A stretch of 64,000 nt of DNA from Rhizoclosmatium globosum. Taxonomy: Eukaryota; Chytridiomycota; Chytridiomycetes; Chytridiales; Chytriomycetaceae. The position numbers and the translations under genes are program-made. The stretch's first letter is position 1. Every line of letters starts with the position of its first letter. Shown here piece by piece: positions 30,731-42,136 of the stretch. Below the pieces are notes generated by a model, which was not told where the DNA came from, ran no database searches, and saw nothing but the letters and a program-made list of their open reading frames with translations. Location of the stretch: positions 1-64,000 of the forward strand of contig MCGO01000114.1 in the NCBI GenBank assembly GCA_002104985.1. The letters run 5' to 3'.

Positions 30731-31557
30731 GGATAATGATTTAGTTGGTTGGTTTCATTCGGCGATTAAACGTCTAAATAAAGTCAAAGCTCGTGGAATT
30801 ATAGTCGATCTCTATTCAATACGCTGCGCTTTGAAGTTCGGGGCGGGTTTGCATTGATGCTTGGATCGGAGGGAGCTGATCCATGCGGACTGCTGACTGG
30901 CTCTGTTTGCTGTGTCATTAATAATTATCGTGATTGCGTGCACATCCCTCCTTCACAGAAAAATAAAACTCGTAACAGCCAAGACTATGGTATCACTGGT
31001 ATGGACGATAACAAGACACATTGGCTTGGCCGTTCTTGGACTTTAATTGCGCCTTCATTTGACGTGAATGCTCGACCTCAATCGTAATATAGATTACTGA
31101 TAATATCCTGGTGATATTTTGAGATCGTCAAATGTCACAGTTTCGAATTCAAAGACACATAGACACCAAGGCTTTGCGTGTCGGGATGTTGTTGAAGCTC
31201 CTGTCGGGTTTACAGACCAAACCTTGGGCTACAGCGTACTTAAATAGTAACATCTACTTGATCCGCATCATGACAGCCCTTGAGATTGTTGCGAACTTTG
31301 ACAATCATCATGGTTAGGAATTGAGGCTTGGTCCCAATTTTCATCTCCAAATGAGATCTTCTTTCTTCTTGCACACTCATATCGGTATGTATAGTGTGAA
31401 TTGCCCTCTTCACTTTTCTCTCATCTAGTGCCCCAAGAGTGGGAAGATGGTTGATCCGTCTCAGACACAGAATGATGAAAGGGGGCGATTTTTTGTTGGT
31501 CGTGCTCAATCTTCATCGAAAATCCGACTGACATTCAACGCCCTGAACCTCGCAATT
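30731..31557. other. Intergenic region between Z4 and Z5
   Basis: About 830 bp without a recognisable gene or repeat. Confidence 0.4.
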
Positions 31558-32117
31558 ATGTCCTCATCCTCGGTTCTTTCTCCCTCCGCAACTGGATCTA
31601 TTACCTCCCGTTCCCGAAGGTTCAAAAGCTGCCTGTTATGCCAGACAAGCAAGAAAAAGTGTGACCGTGGAGAGCCTTGTCTCCGATGCAAGCGACTGGG
31701 GAAGCTTTGTGTCTATCACCCCGACCAACCGTGAGTTGATTTCGAGTCTTTACCGCTAATCCCACTGATCCTTAACCGTTTCCTCCCTCTGAATGCAGAA
31801 GGAGTACTTCTCCGCCGGATGCCCAGCGAAACTCCCCACCGACCTTCACGGCGACACCAACTTACACTCCAACTATCGGATTTCAACCGCTTCCAACGTA
31901 CCCTGACCAATTACCGCAACAACATGCTGCTGCACCTGTTGCCCCAACAGTGCACCCCGAAATGAATTTGAATGGTTCATCACCACGTCTGACTAACACT
32001 TTGGCGGAGCAACAGCAGCAGCAGCAGCAGCAGCAGGCGGAGATTGCTGCTTTGCCTTCACCTAGTGAGACTATTCAGCAGCCGAGACGGATGGATCTGT
32101 CGTTTTTGATTGACTGA
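31558..32117 (+). CDS. Zn2Cys6 transcription factor Z5 (very small)
   Basis: Exons 31558-31730 and 31799-32117 give only 163 residues. The zinc cluster SCLLCQTSKKKC ... CLRC ... CVY is near residue 25. The intron lies five codons after the cluster, a different position from Z1-Z3. The C-terminal half is Pro/Thr rich with a run of eight Gln (CAG repeat, about 32009-32034) and ends MDLSFLID. Such a protein is little more than a DNA-binding domain with a short acidic tail, so it could act as an activator or as a competitor for sites (inference). Confidence 0.82.
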
Positions 32118-33116
32118 GGCGGAGCATGTTTAATGATACCCCACCAAGACCCCCTGTCAACTCCTTTCTTTCTCCCGAATGCGCGGGCTGCATTCTTTTT
32201 GTATATTACATTCCGTTTACTTTTATCTTTATTGAACTTTACTACGTTTTGAGCAAAAGCATTAAAGTCGAACTTGTCTATTTTTAGAGTCATCTCATCT
32301 TGTTTCTCTTGGCAATCTCAGATTAGAAGTCATACAAGTTACTCGTTTCCATTAGGATCACATCAAAGACTGACTGATTGCAGTAGTGACCTGATGGTGA
32401 AGACGTTGCAATTTGGGTTCTTTCACAACCACTCAGACACAAACAACTTGTTCCTGCTTCAGAATAAACAAATATAAATAACGTTAATTATGACGGAATG
32501 TATGCCGTGGAAGTTCTGACTGAATTCGATTAAGTGGCAGAACATGTGCAGAACATATGTAAAACATCAAAATCCAACACGGAAGATGAGGGATGCCTTT
32601 ACGTATGAAAATGGTGCATTCACAATGAGCCATGGAGAAGTGAATATAAGTATTTGGCGGAGTCGGGATTATAACTTCATGAACTTTCGGGGAGGAGCTG
32701 TTCCGGATCGAGTTACACATTTGTGTAAAGAACCATGAGAGCGACAAAGACTATTCTCATATGCAAGGTGGGGATACGCGAGTACAATGCACTAGTCCCA
32801 TGGCCTTTAACAGGTGAATTACTTGGGTTGTTGTCAGCGGCTGTGTCAGCCATGCAGTGTCATGTGGCAACTATACCAAGAACCTGTTAATATTTGGTCA
32901 TCGGAGCTATACATCAGCAATAGTTTCCAGCTGGTATTCACAGATTACCAAAATAGCAAGTTAGAGAGAGGAGAAAGTCGGTGTGGCAGTGCGCCATCCT
33001 GCCAACTCAACAAAGCCGATCACCAATGGCATTTCAAATTTCCCTCTCACAAAACCTTCGTTCACTCTTCGCGCTCAATCCTAACTTGATGTTCGTCAAC
33101 ACTTCCCTCCACAGCA
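32118..33116. other. Intergenic region between Z5 and Z6
   Basis: About 1 kb without a supported gene. Short open frames show no motif. Confidence 0.4.
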
Positions 33117-33910
33117 ATGTATGTGTCTTCAGTCACCGATGCTGTCACATGCACTGTGAATCGAGATGGGCCCAAGAGAACTAACTCTGTGATGACTCAA
33201 CAGACTCGAGCCAAGAGCTGCTCTGAATGTCGATATGCAAAGAAGATGTGCGATCGCTCTAGTACTCAGCCGAACTGCAGTCGATGCGTGCGAACCGGCA
33301 AAGCATGCACCTTTTCTGTGCCGACAAAGTGAGGCTGAGCATGGTTGCACCTTTCATACAATGCTGACTATTCATCATTCATAGTGGAAAACACCCTAGA
33401 GTACCGCTAGTTAGGCCTGGAACTCGAGGCGCTGCTGCCGCCCGTATCACTTCAATGCCAAATACCAATATGTTCCCCTTCTTTCCACCTGTAGTAGACG
33501 AATTCACTGGATTCTCGGACAATGACTTTGCAGACATTACTGCCATCTTCTCCACGTGTCCTCTGATTGCGCCTGGTCATAAGATCACCAACCAGCAGCA
33601 TGTGTCAGCCAGGGTGGCACCTCCAAAGACAGTGTCTAACATCAATCGATTTAATCCCATCACACGTGAATGTTCTGCCAAATATACTTCGGATATGAAA
33701 TCAGATTTTGTGGATGGGAAAGGGAATTCACTCCGACTGCCAAGTATTTTCGGCCGTGATAGTCATCATATGGCGCTTCCACCGTCTCCAGAATCAACGC
33801 TTTCAAGCTTGGATACACCTTCACTCTTGCCGACAAACCTACCTTCTGGATTCAACGCATTACCATCATTCTCACAATTCGGAAGTCATTTTCCAGCATT
33901 GAAAGCGTAG
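33117..33910 (+). CDS. Zn2Cys6 transcription factor Z6
   Basis: Exons 33117-33328 and 33385-33910 give 245 residues. A second in-frame ATG at 33192 (MTQQTRAK) lies ten codons before the zinc cluster and is an alternative start. The cluster is SCSECRYAKKMC ... CSRC ... CTFS. The intron is soon after the cluster (phase 2), similar in place to Z5. The rest is Pro/Ser/Phe rich with a hydrophobic-acidic patch (DEFTGFSDNDFADI). It is the last of the regulator cluster before the housekeeping block. Confidence 0.82.
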
Positions 33911-34015
33911 ACAACAGTATAGATTGATTATGTTGCATCTTTTTCACCTATTCCATAATAAATGAACGAATGTATACTTTTCTTTGTGCAGAAACATTGT
34001 TGAAAATACGTTGAA

Positions 34016-35551
34016 ATGCGAGTACTACGGGTGCCCCTGAGCCCGGCCCGGATCGTCCTCTTCCGCCGATCGAAAGCCACGTGGGCATCGTCGAACTCGC
34101 GGGTGCACGAAATGGCCGCGGCGCCAATCAATCCAGTGACTTTGAAGCGGTTGTTGGATTTGGGCGAGTCAAAGAACCTTCGCGAATCGTCACTTCTTTT
34201 GCATTCGGAACTGCCAAAGCGACTTGCGCGACGAGTGAAAGGTGCGTTGGTTGTTGTTGTTTGGTTTGGGTTGGTGGTTTGGTTGTTGACATGGACTGTG
34301 TGGCAGCGATTCAGAAGCTGCCTTTCATTGTCGGCGTCAATCCTCACATTAGAGGCATCTATCAACTGTGAGTTTACTGTGAACTAGGGCTAGAAGGGAC
34401 TTGCAAAGACTGACGCCTAAACTCCCACTGCAGCTATCTCGACTCGTTTGATATCCTCAGTCAACTGCCTGAACCTCGTGACGAAGAAACTGAAAAACTG
34501 TTTACACTTACACTGAAGGATCTGGTGCACTCGCACGGAGATGTCATCCCCCGATTGGCGAAAGGTGTGTTTACCACCTAGATTCAATCTTACCAATCCT
34601 CAATCAATCAATACTCTATTCAGGTTTCCAAGAATGTGGAAAGTACATGTCAAAAGAAGACGCTGCAGATTTCTTGGACGGCATGATCCATGCTCGTATT
34701 GCCATTCGAGGTGACTCACATCTTATCTCTTAACACACACCCTCCATGAGGATGACAACTGAACCCGCATAACAGTTCTCGCGGAACATCACTTGGCGTT
34801 GCAAGAACCTATCCCTGGATACATTGGTGTTCTAAACACAAGTCTCTCTCCAACCTCTATTCTTCGTCAAACAGCAGATTACGTTGAAGAACTATGTGAA
34901 ATCAATTACGGTGTTGCTCCAGAGTTTCACATTACAGGTATTCATTTTTAGAAACCTTAACAACGCTACTTTCCATCACTCATTGCATGTCCATCAATTA
35001 AAAAATTTAGGACACTTGGACACACGAATCACATACATCAGCAACCACCTCGAATACATTTTCATGGAACTCTTGAAAAATGCTTCACGCGCAACTGTCG
35101 AGCATTCTCGTCGAATCAGTCGAAAGGGGGAACAACCTCCCGTCTTGATTACTGTTGCGCGGGGTCCTGAAGACGTGACTATTCGTGTTCGGGATCAAGG
35201 TGGAGGTATCTCCCCGGAAGGTAAGATTTGAAATGAAGTGTGCTTTGTGATTTTGAAAGTATTAACGCTTTCTTGACAGAAATGGCTCGCGTCTTTGAAT
35301 ACTCGTACACAACCGTCCCTAAATCAGAGCTGGAAGAAGATACAAACATATTCTCGTCGCAGTCCCGTCAGGCGATGCAAGCTGGAGTCGGTGGGCCCAT
35401 TGCAGGGTTGGGTTTCGGGTTGCCAATGTCTAGGATTTACGCAAAATACTTTGGAGGATCTCTTGACTTGAAGAGTGTTGGTGGGCATGGGTTGGATGTC
35501 TTTCTGCGTGTGCCAAACATTTCTCGGTCGGATAGCAAGCTACTCATTTGA
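34016..35551 (+). CDS. Mitochondrial PDK/BCKDK-family protein kinase
   Basis: Seven exons (34016-34241, 34307-34367, 34434-34564, 34624-34710, 34776-34937, 35011-35220, 35280-35551) join without error to 382 residues. The N-terminus is Arg-rich with few acidic residues, as in a mitochondrial presequence. The helical regulatory domain carries LPKRLARRV. The GHKL ATP-binding domain has the N box ([13 protein letters not shown]), the G1 box (DQGGGIS) and the G2 box ([10 protein letters not shown]). The end ([15 protein letters not shown]) is closer to branched-chain ketoacid dehydrogenase kinase and fungal Pkp2-type kinases than to animal PDK1-4. Members phosphorylate the E1 alpha subunit of pyruvate or branched-chain ketoacid dehydrogenase and so switch the complex off. 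Which complex is the target cannot be decided here. Confidence 0.93.
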
Positions 35552-35829
35552 AACAGATTTGATGGAAATAAAACAGATGGAATACCTCATCATACATTGT
35601 TTAACTCTGGTGAATTGAGGGTGTATGATACACTACTTTGAAGAATGAAGAACACGCAAGCTACCTCTTGGCTAACTATTCTTAACGAAATAATCAAACT
35701 ATTATCACAAATCCTTTCGTTTATTTTGCATGTACAACACAATAAAGAAATTAGAGAGAGGAGAGAATGGAGAAACTTGACATCCAGGGATTTATTCGTT
35801 AGACAAAAACTTTTAAATCCGAAATGGAC

Positions 35830-38800
35830 TTAGAGCTTGTCGTAGAAGTCCTCCAAGAGAGGAGTCTCAATCTTAAGACCCTTTCTCTTACGGACGTTCA
35901 AGATGATTTCGTTGGTCTTGGATCCCTTCTCGAGTGGGTTGGTTGGCATAACCTGCCAGTGATCGAAGACACACTGTGGGAAGGCCTGTCCTCCGGTGGC
36001 GGCACGGAGATCTCCGGTGAAACCGAAGGACTCCATGACTGGAAGGTAGGCACGGACGTTGAAGAGTGGGGTTCCAGCCTTCTGCTCCTGTCCGATGAGG
36101 ACACCACGACGTCTGTTGAGGACGGTGAAGATACCACCGATGGCGGTCTCTGGACATTGGATCTCGACCAAGTAGACTGGCTCCTGGAGAGCTGGGCTAG
36201 CAGTGAGGAAGGAGGCGAAGACGACACGACGGGCAGTTGGGATAAGTTGACCTCCTCCACGGTGAATAGCATCAGCGTGCAAGACGACATCCATGATGTT
36301 GAAACGGATGGAACGCATGTTCTCGTCGGCGAGACATCCTTCCTTGGTGGCCCATTGGAAACCAGAGACACATGAGTCCTTGATTTCGTTCATGAACTGA
36401 ACTCCCTTGGTGATATCAACCAACAAGTTGGCACCAGTGGTCTCTGGACCGAAACACCAAATCTTACGGGCATCAGTAACGTCCCACTCGTACTCGTCAG
36501 CGAGGATACGGGCACGGATCTTGAAATCATCCTTTGGAGAGATCTTTCCGGCCTCAATGTCAGAGGAGAGCTCCTCAACCATTGGGTGAGCCTTCATGAA
36601 GATACGGTTGTGCTTGTTTGGAGACTTGGACAAACAGACGATGGAAGACTCGGCCTGGACAGTCTCACGGAACTGGACGACTGGGTCACCCTTTCTCAAT
36701 GGGACACCAGCGTGGTCCTCCTCGAGATCCTTCAAACAGATTTCCAAGTGGAGCTCACCAGCACCGGCGACAATGTGCTCTCCAGAGTCGGAGGTGTAAC
36801 ACAAGACACATGGGTCGGACTTGGAGAGACGCTTAAGACCTTCAACGAGCTTTGGCAAGTCGTTGGCGTTCTTGACCTCAACGGCAATCTGCACGACTGG
36901 GGAGACAGAGAACTTCATGACCTTCAAGTTGTGGGCAGTCTCAGAGGTGGTCAAAGTACCAGACTTCAACAAGAACTGGTCGATACCGACGAGACCGACA
37001 ATGTTACCACATGGACAGTCCTCAATGGCCTCAACGGTACGTCCCATCATGAGAACAGTACGCTGGATGTTCTTGACGAACAAGTCGTCCTTCTTTCCTG
37101 GGATGTAGTTTGGACCTTGGATACGGACCTTCTGACCGGCACGGACGGTACCAGCGAAGACACGACCGAAAGCGTAGAAACGACCCTTGTCGGAGGTTGG
37201 GACCATCTTGGAGACGTACAACATGAGTGGACCTTCTGGGTCACAGTCACGAATGGCAACGGCACACTCGTCATCGTGTGGACCTTCGTAGAGACCCTCC
37301 ATACGGTAACGCTGGGCAGTAACTGGGGATGGCAAGTGGATACACATCATCTCCAAAAGGGCATCGGCAGCTGGCAAGAAAGTACGCATGACAGTCTTCA
37401 ACAAGACCTTTCCTTCCTGCTCACGCTCGTCAGACTTGAGGACAATGTTGAGCTTCTCCAAAAGAACAGCGGTCTGCTCCTTCTTGAAGTTCATGATAGA
37501 GTCGAAGAGCTTGTAGATTGGGTCCAAGACGAACATGTTGAAGGCACGCTCGAGCATCTTTCCGTCATCAGCCTGGGCCTTGGTGGTCCACTTCTTGGTG
37601 GCTGGGTTGAAGTAGTTGTCTCCCCAAAGCTTGGTCATCATCTTCTCCTTTGGAACACCGAACTTCTTGGAGTAGAGGGCAGCGAACTGACGAAGGGTGA
37701 AGGCCCATCCGTGGAGACCGGAACCGAAACAAACGGTACCCTTCTCTGGGGCAACCTGGGTGTCACCGAGGGCATCGATGTGGTAGGTGGCGATAACGAC
37801 GTTAACGTTCTCGATGGTGTTACGGAAGGTCTATAAAGGTGAACATTGTGAGTTGATGGTTTCTTTCTGAACGAAAACAAGGATAACTTACGGTGTACAA
37901 AGCCTCCTTGTCAACCTGGAGCTCGAGCAAGCACGGTCGACCTTGTTGATGACAATAACTGGCTTAATACGCTCACCAAGAGCCTGACGCAAGACAGTCT
38001 CGGTTTGCACACAGACTCCGTCAATGGTGTCGACGACGACGAGGGCACCGTCAGTGACACGGAGGGCAGCAGTGACCTCAGAAGAGAAGTCAACGTGACC
38101 TGGGGAATCAATCAAGTTGATCAAGAAGTCGTTTCCGTCAGTCTTCTGCTTGATCTCTCCCATGTCCTCAGCAGGCATGGAGAAGTGCAAGGAGATGGCA
38201 GTGGACTTAATGGTGATACCACGGTCAATTTCGTCCTGACGGGTGTCCATGTAACGGGCATCTCCAGCACGAGCTCCGGCAATAATACCGGCCTTGGCGA
38301 CGAGGGAGTCCTGAGAGTGGGTTGAGCATAGTGTTGCAAAAAGAAAGAGGAAAAGAGAAAACTTACAGAGAGGGTACCTAGACAACACAAAAGAAAGGGA
38401 AAGGAGAGTTTGATGTTAGATTCCTGAATAGCTTAGGCTGCTGAATTCAAATACGTACTCTTTCCGTGGTCGACGTGCTGTGGAAGGGTAAAATTAGAAC
38501 CAGATCCACCCCATTTCAAATCTAGTCTACTTACAGCAATGACGGACATGTTACGGATGTTAGTCCGCTTGTCCATGAGAGCTCTGAGCTGTATTCGGGG
38601 GGAAAGAGAGTTCGAGTTTAGCCCAATAGTTCGAATACGCCTCCTTCATGTATCTCTCACCTCTGTTTAGGGCAAAGGCAATCCAATGAGAGGATATAGA
38701 GGGATAATTCGTTAATACGGGTTCGAGAACAATGCCGCGCTGCAGCGAAACGTACCATCCTGTAGTAGAAAAAGCGAAAATGAGTACAATGCTTCGAGCA

Positions 38801-39104
38801 AGGCAGCGAACAAAGACACTTACAATTGTGAAATTAACCTATCGCGCACGAATAGGAAGATAGTAATATAGGAGAGGAGAGACATAGTTAGCATGCATCT
38901 CAAGTCAGAGTGGGTCAGGGCAGAGCGAGTCCCAGGTCCCGCGCCGTCAAATCCACGCCAAAATCGCGTCTAAAAGTCCATCCCATCGCCCAATCCCATC
39001 GCATCGCATCCATCCGCCATTCATTCGGACGGCCTTCGCGCGCTGATTCGAGTCGTCGTGTCTGATGGCTGCTGCGGTGGTGGTGGGCATCGAAGGCGTA
39101 CCAT
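35830..39104 (-). CDS. EEF2: Translation elongation factor 2 (eEF2), nine exons
   Basis: A GTPase that moves tRNAs and mRNA through the ribosome. Exons: 39104-39102 (ATG only), 38838-38824, 38759-38756 (4 nt), 38662-38661 (2 nt), 38588-38535, 38477-38459, 38377-38367 (11 nt), 38310-37892, 37830-35830. Joined they begin [16 protein letters not shown], as in eEF2s. The P-loop HVDHGKST is split over the 19- and 11-nt exons. The diphthamide site DAIHRGGGQ and the end DFYDKL are present. Exon 8 is one base short at about 37930: NKVDRA is followed by a frame break, then [11 protein letters not shown]. With that base the protein is 842 residues, the same as yeast eEF2. A TATA-like CTATATTAAG lies about 90 bp upstream of the ATG. 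The long open frames on the opposite strand are shadows caused by strong codon bias. Confidence 0.96.
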
Positions 39105-39327
39105 TTGTGTGTGGAGGTGTTTCAGACAAAGAGAAAAACCGCAAATTCAGACTGTGCCAAAATGGTGGGCGCGTTCACGTTAAGCGAACTTAATATAGAA
39201 GCACGCCCGATGAGGCTGCGTGACTGCGCCATGGGGCATTGTCTGTGTTCTGATGTGCTCTATTTATTATTGCGCTTTTATTGCGTGGTTCAGTCACTCT
39301 TATTGGCTTCTTTGGAATACAGACACT

Positions 39328-40153
39328 TCAAACGCGGGAATCTCTGTTATTCCACAGAACGCTTCCACATCGGAACCCTTCTCGATTGCAACGCAGTATG
39401 GATGTATTTATCCAGGTATGCCAAATGAAAGAACCATCCTGGCTGTTGTATTCCATTCCAACAACGGTTATTGCCTCATTAAACACGTCTAGTGATCCAT
39501 CCTTGTCTTTCCATATTGCTGAATCTGACTCTCGAAACTCAATCGTTTTGAAATCTAACCCCAGCCCTAATCCAAGAGTTTTTGTGTATGATTCCTTCAT
39601 ACACCACAATCGGAAAAACGAATGAAGCCTGGCCCACCCGGTCGAGGCCCCCAACTGCAGCTATTGATTGACTCCATTCCGCTGGAGTTACTTGATAGTC
39701 TTGGAATATTGAGAGAAAGTTGTCCACAGTTTCTGTTGGATTCAGCTCCACTTTCATTACGTCATCCCAACACGGCTTCCAATACACCCAACTACTATAC
39801 AAAAGTCGCCATGATGACTTGCGTTGAAGTCCAATCCATCAGGCGGAGAGGGTGTTTCTACAGACCATCAATGAACCAGGATACCTTTGTCTGGGCACTC
39901 ACAAGAAACGGCCTTCCAAACTCTGTTCGATCAATCTCGATATCTTTGACGTTGATGCTCGGCATAAGCGCCTGGATCATTAATCGAATCAAGAGACAAG
40001 TAGCAGTAGCTCGCTTTCGGTCCGCAATGAAATGAAACCGCATGATCCCGTTTGATCTGAGAGCGGAAGAACTGAGAGCAAAGCTTGAAACTCTGTTGGA
40101 GTTGGGTTCCATTGCCCCGCATTGAAACTGAAGATCTTGATTGGAATTGGCAT
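39328..40153 (-). CDS. 4'-phosphopantetheinyl transferase (Lys5/AASDHPPT type), frame broken
   Basis: The enzyme transfers phosphopantetheine from CoA to carrier proteins, in fungi including alpha-aminoadipate reductase of lysine synthesis. Recognisable parts in order: MPIPIKIFSFNAGQWNPT, then IMRFHFIADRKRA, then FGRPFL, FNASHHGD, DVMKVEL and the KES motif in RLWCMKESYTKTLGLGLG. These lie in different frames, with breaks near 40065, 39850, 39760 and 39640. The break near 39850 may instead be an intron (a GTGAGT donor is present). Start at the ATG 40153. Because eEF2 next door has one break of the same kind, I treat the breaks as probable sequence errors, but a real pseudogene is not excluded. 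The Mg-binding and catalytic Asp, Lys and Glu of the family are all visible. Confidence 0.75.
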
Positions 40154-40257
40154 CTCTTTTCTGTCTCTCTTCTTTTATTTCGCTTGTTTATTCCAAATAT
40201 TGAAGGTACATCAATTAAAAGTCTAATAAGCTGGATATGTTCCACATTTAACGCGGT

Positions 40258-41396
40258 TCATAACCAAATTGACGATGGATGCAATATTCCGATCATAGAA
40301 CATTCTCCCATCCCCTCCTGCACACAAGTAATAAGCATACAGCTGATTTTGACGTTTCTACGAGTCATGAAATACAAGGGTGCAAATATAATGCACAGAC
40401 ATGTCACAACACACAAAACGCGGACCGCGATGTTATCTGCCATTTTCGACAACGCCGAAGCGGAATGAGCCGAAATAATCTCGTTTGATTTCTCGAATTT
40501 GATGGTGATGTCGTGTGAGTAACCACTCATTCGATTGCAGAGAGAATCGCGAGCTCAAGTCCAGCAAAGTCCCACACAACTTCCTTCTGCATATGGATTT
40601 CTTTGAGCAGATTCTTGGATTTCGTGAATTGCTCAAGTACTGCTTTCCATTCTCCAGCAACTGGTGCCGCGGCTTTGGGGGCTGCAACGATTTGAGACCA
40701 ATCTTTGACACGTAATTTGAAGCGTCTATGCGCTAACGCTATGTTAGAAATATGAATATTACTCCAAAGATTCTTACAAAATCGAAATCAGTAACAGTGT
40801 GTTTCTCCTGATGGGTTTCAGTGTGGGTAAACCCCTGACTATCCTTATAACGTCGATGAACTGGTTTGTATTCCGTGTGTGATCCGTGCACATGTATGAA
40901 TAATCCAGGTTTCTCACGTAAATAAAATAAGAAGTATTTAAAGAGAGAATCCATGTCCTCCGATATTTGTCGATCATGAGTCGTGACATCGTGTGTAGTA
41001 CGATGAATTACAGCAGGACATTCCTCTGGAACGACTGCTTCTTGTCTTAGCCTGGAAGACGTTTAAGTGTTAGTCCGATTGTATTCTCGTGAACAACGAT
41101 CCTCACAAACCTGTTTCGTTGGCACAGCCGAGGACACGTAATATCCAAACTGCATCGGAGCTTTACTATCGGCTCCAAAGTATCCATTGACAACATGGGC
41201 TTCTGGAAATGAAGGCTGATATTCTCGGTTAGTTCTTTGGGCTGCTTCAATCAAGAAATCAAAAGACCTGAAAGTCAGGAGGAAGAGGAGGATGCTCTGA
41301 GTGGCCATTTGCAGCAACAGGAGATACTTGTTGAAACGAAGTAGGTGTGTTTGGTGGGTAGTAGCCTGGTGGAGGAGAGCTGGGTTGCGAATACAT
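40258..41396 (-). CDS. Conserved fungal membrane protein of unknown role, frame broken
   Basis: The start is MYSQPSSPPPGYYPP. Two introns are clear (52 bp, acceptor ATATCAG, and 59 bp, acceptor TTCCAG), and a third follows TVTDFDF. The N-terminus is Pro-rich. The core has HVHGSHTEY ... HTETHQEKHTVTDFDF, then RIDASNYV, DWSQIVAAPK and GYSHDITIKFE, and a C-terminal membrane segment (VLCVVTCLCIIFAPLYF). From memory this matches a fungal protein family with a His-rich ...TVTDFDF signature and no assigned function. The blocks after DFDF fall in three successive frames (breaks near 40705 and 40530), each explained by one missing base. The gene ends 81 bp downstream of the C2H2 gene at 41478, on the same strand. 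Confidence 0.6.
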
Positions 41397-41477
41397 TGTA
41401 AATCTCAGTAACTGCAAATCTGTGGATTTATTCCAAGAAACAGCATAATTTATAGTACAATGGAAGAAAAATTACGT

Positions 41478-42136
41478 TCATCGAAGACAGATTCCACTCT
41501 TGATGTGTCGTCGTAACGCATCTTTCCTGGCGAATGCATGTTTACAACCTTCAAGTGGACATTTGAACTGTTTCACAAAATGTGTTGCTTCATGTCGTTG
41601 CATGTCTTGTTTCCGAACGAACTTGTTTTTACAGACGGTGCAGATGAATCTACGGGCGCGATCGGTGTAGTCGTTGTATTCGTTGTATTTTGGTTTCTTG
41701 GTTTTTTTGAGTTTACTGTCTTTAATTGGAGCTTCAGCTTGGGTATTATCTAAGGATGTTGAAGATGTTGAAGATGCAGAGGATGTGACGACGATGGCGA
41801 CAATGCTGATGATGGTGACGATGGTGAAGACAGTGCCATAGCTGGTTGCAAAGACGGCGTTGAAGTTACAGTATCGCAACTAGGTGGAAGAAACGTGGGT
41901 GTAGAAGGAAGACACATGGTATAAAAGAGTTCATCAGAATGTAACCATGTTGTGTCGAATGAGAAGGTCGTTGGTTCAACTTGAAGTGAAGGGTTTAGAT
42001 CTGGGGCACTTGTATGAAACGTGGTTACGTCAGCGAAAAACAATGGGTCAATCAATTGCTGGTATTGCTGCTGTCGAATGCATGCAAGGAAAGAAGCGTA
42101 GTCGGCTGGCAGCTCTTGTTCTTGGCAGTTGTCCAT
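41478..42136 (-). CDS. Paired C2H2 zinc-finger transcription factor (copy I), one-base frame break
   Basis: This is a paralogue of the 7.5-22 kb array. It starts MDNCQEQELPADYASF; the upstream open frame has no ATG. The N-terminal half (TTFSFDTTWLHSDELFY, Ser/Pro rich) and the finger half lie in two frames that cross near 41780 in a TCATCC/TCTTCA repeat. Adding one base closes the gene to 219 residues. The fingers are KFVRKQDMQRHEATH and a C-X4-C finger with AFARKDALRRHIKSGIC. They are closest to copies A to D and J. No intron signals fit the break. Confidence 0.75.

Noticed and set aside
24728..33910. A secondary-metabolite cluster around the Zn2Cys6 genes
   Set aside because: No polyketide synthase, peptide synthetase, terpene cyclase or similar core enzyme lies nearby. 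The phosphopantetheinyl transferase at 39-40 kb is of the general lysine-pathway type.
36586..37836. A 416-codon open frame opposite eEF2 (plus strand)
   Set aside because: It is antisense to the strongly biased eEF2 exon. Its composition (Thr, Val, Glu, Trp, Leu rich) mirrors eEF2 codons, and it has no domain. The frame at 35824-36375 is the same effect.
39328..41396. Two true pseudogenes side by side
   Set aside because: Every break is a single missing base and catalytic residues are kept. The essential eEF2 gene nearby has the same type of break, so error is the simpler reading, though not proven.
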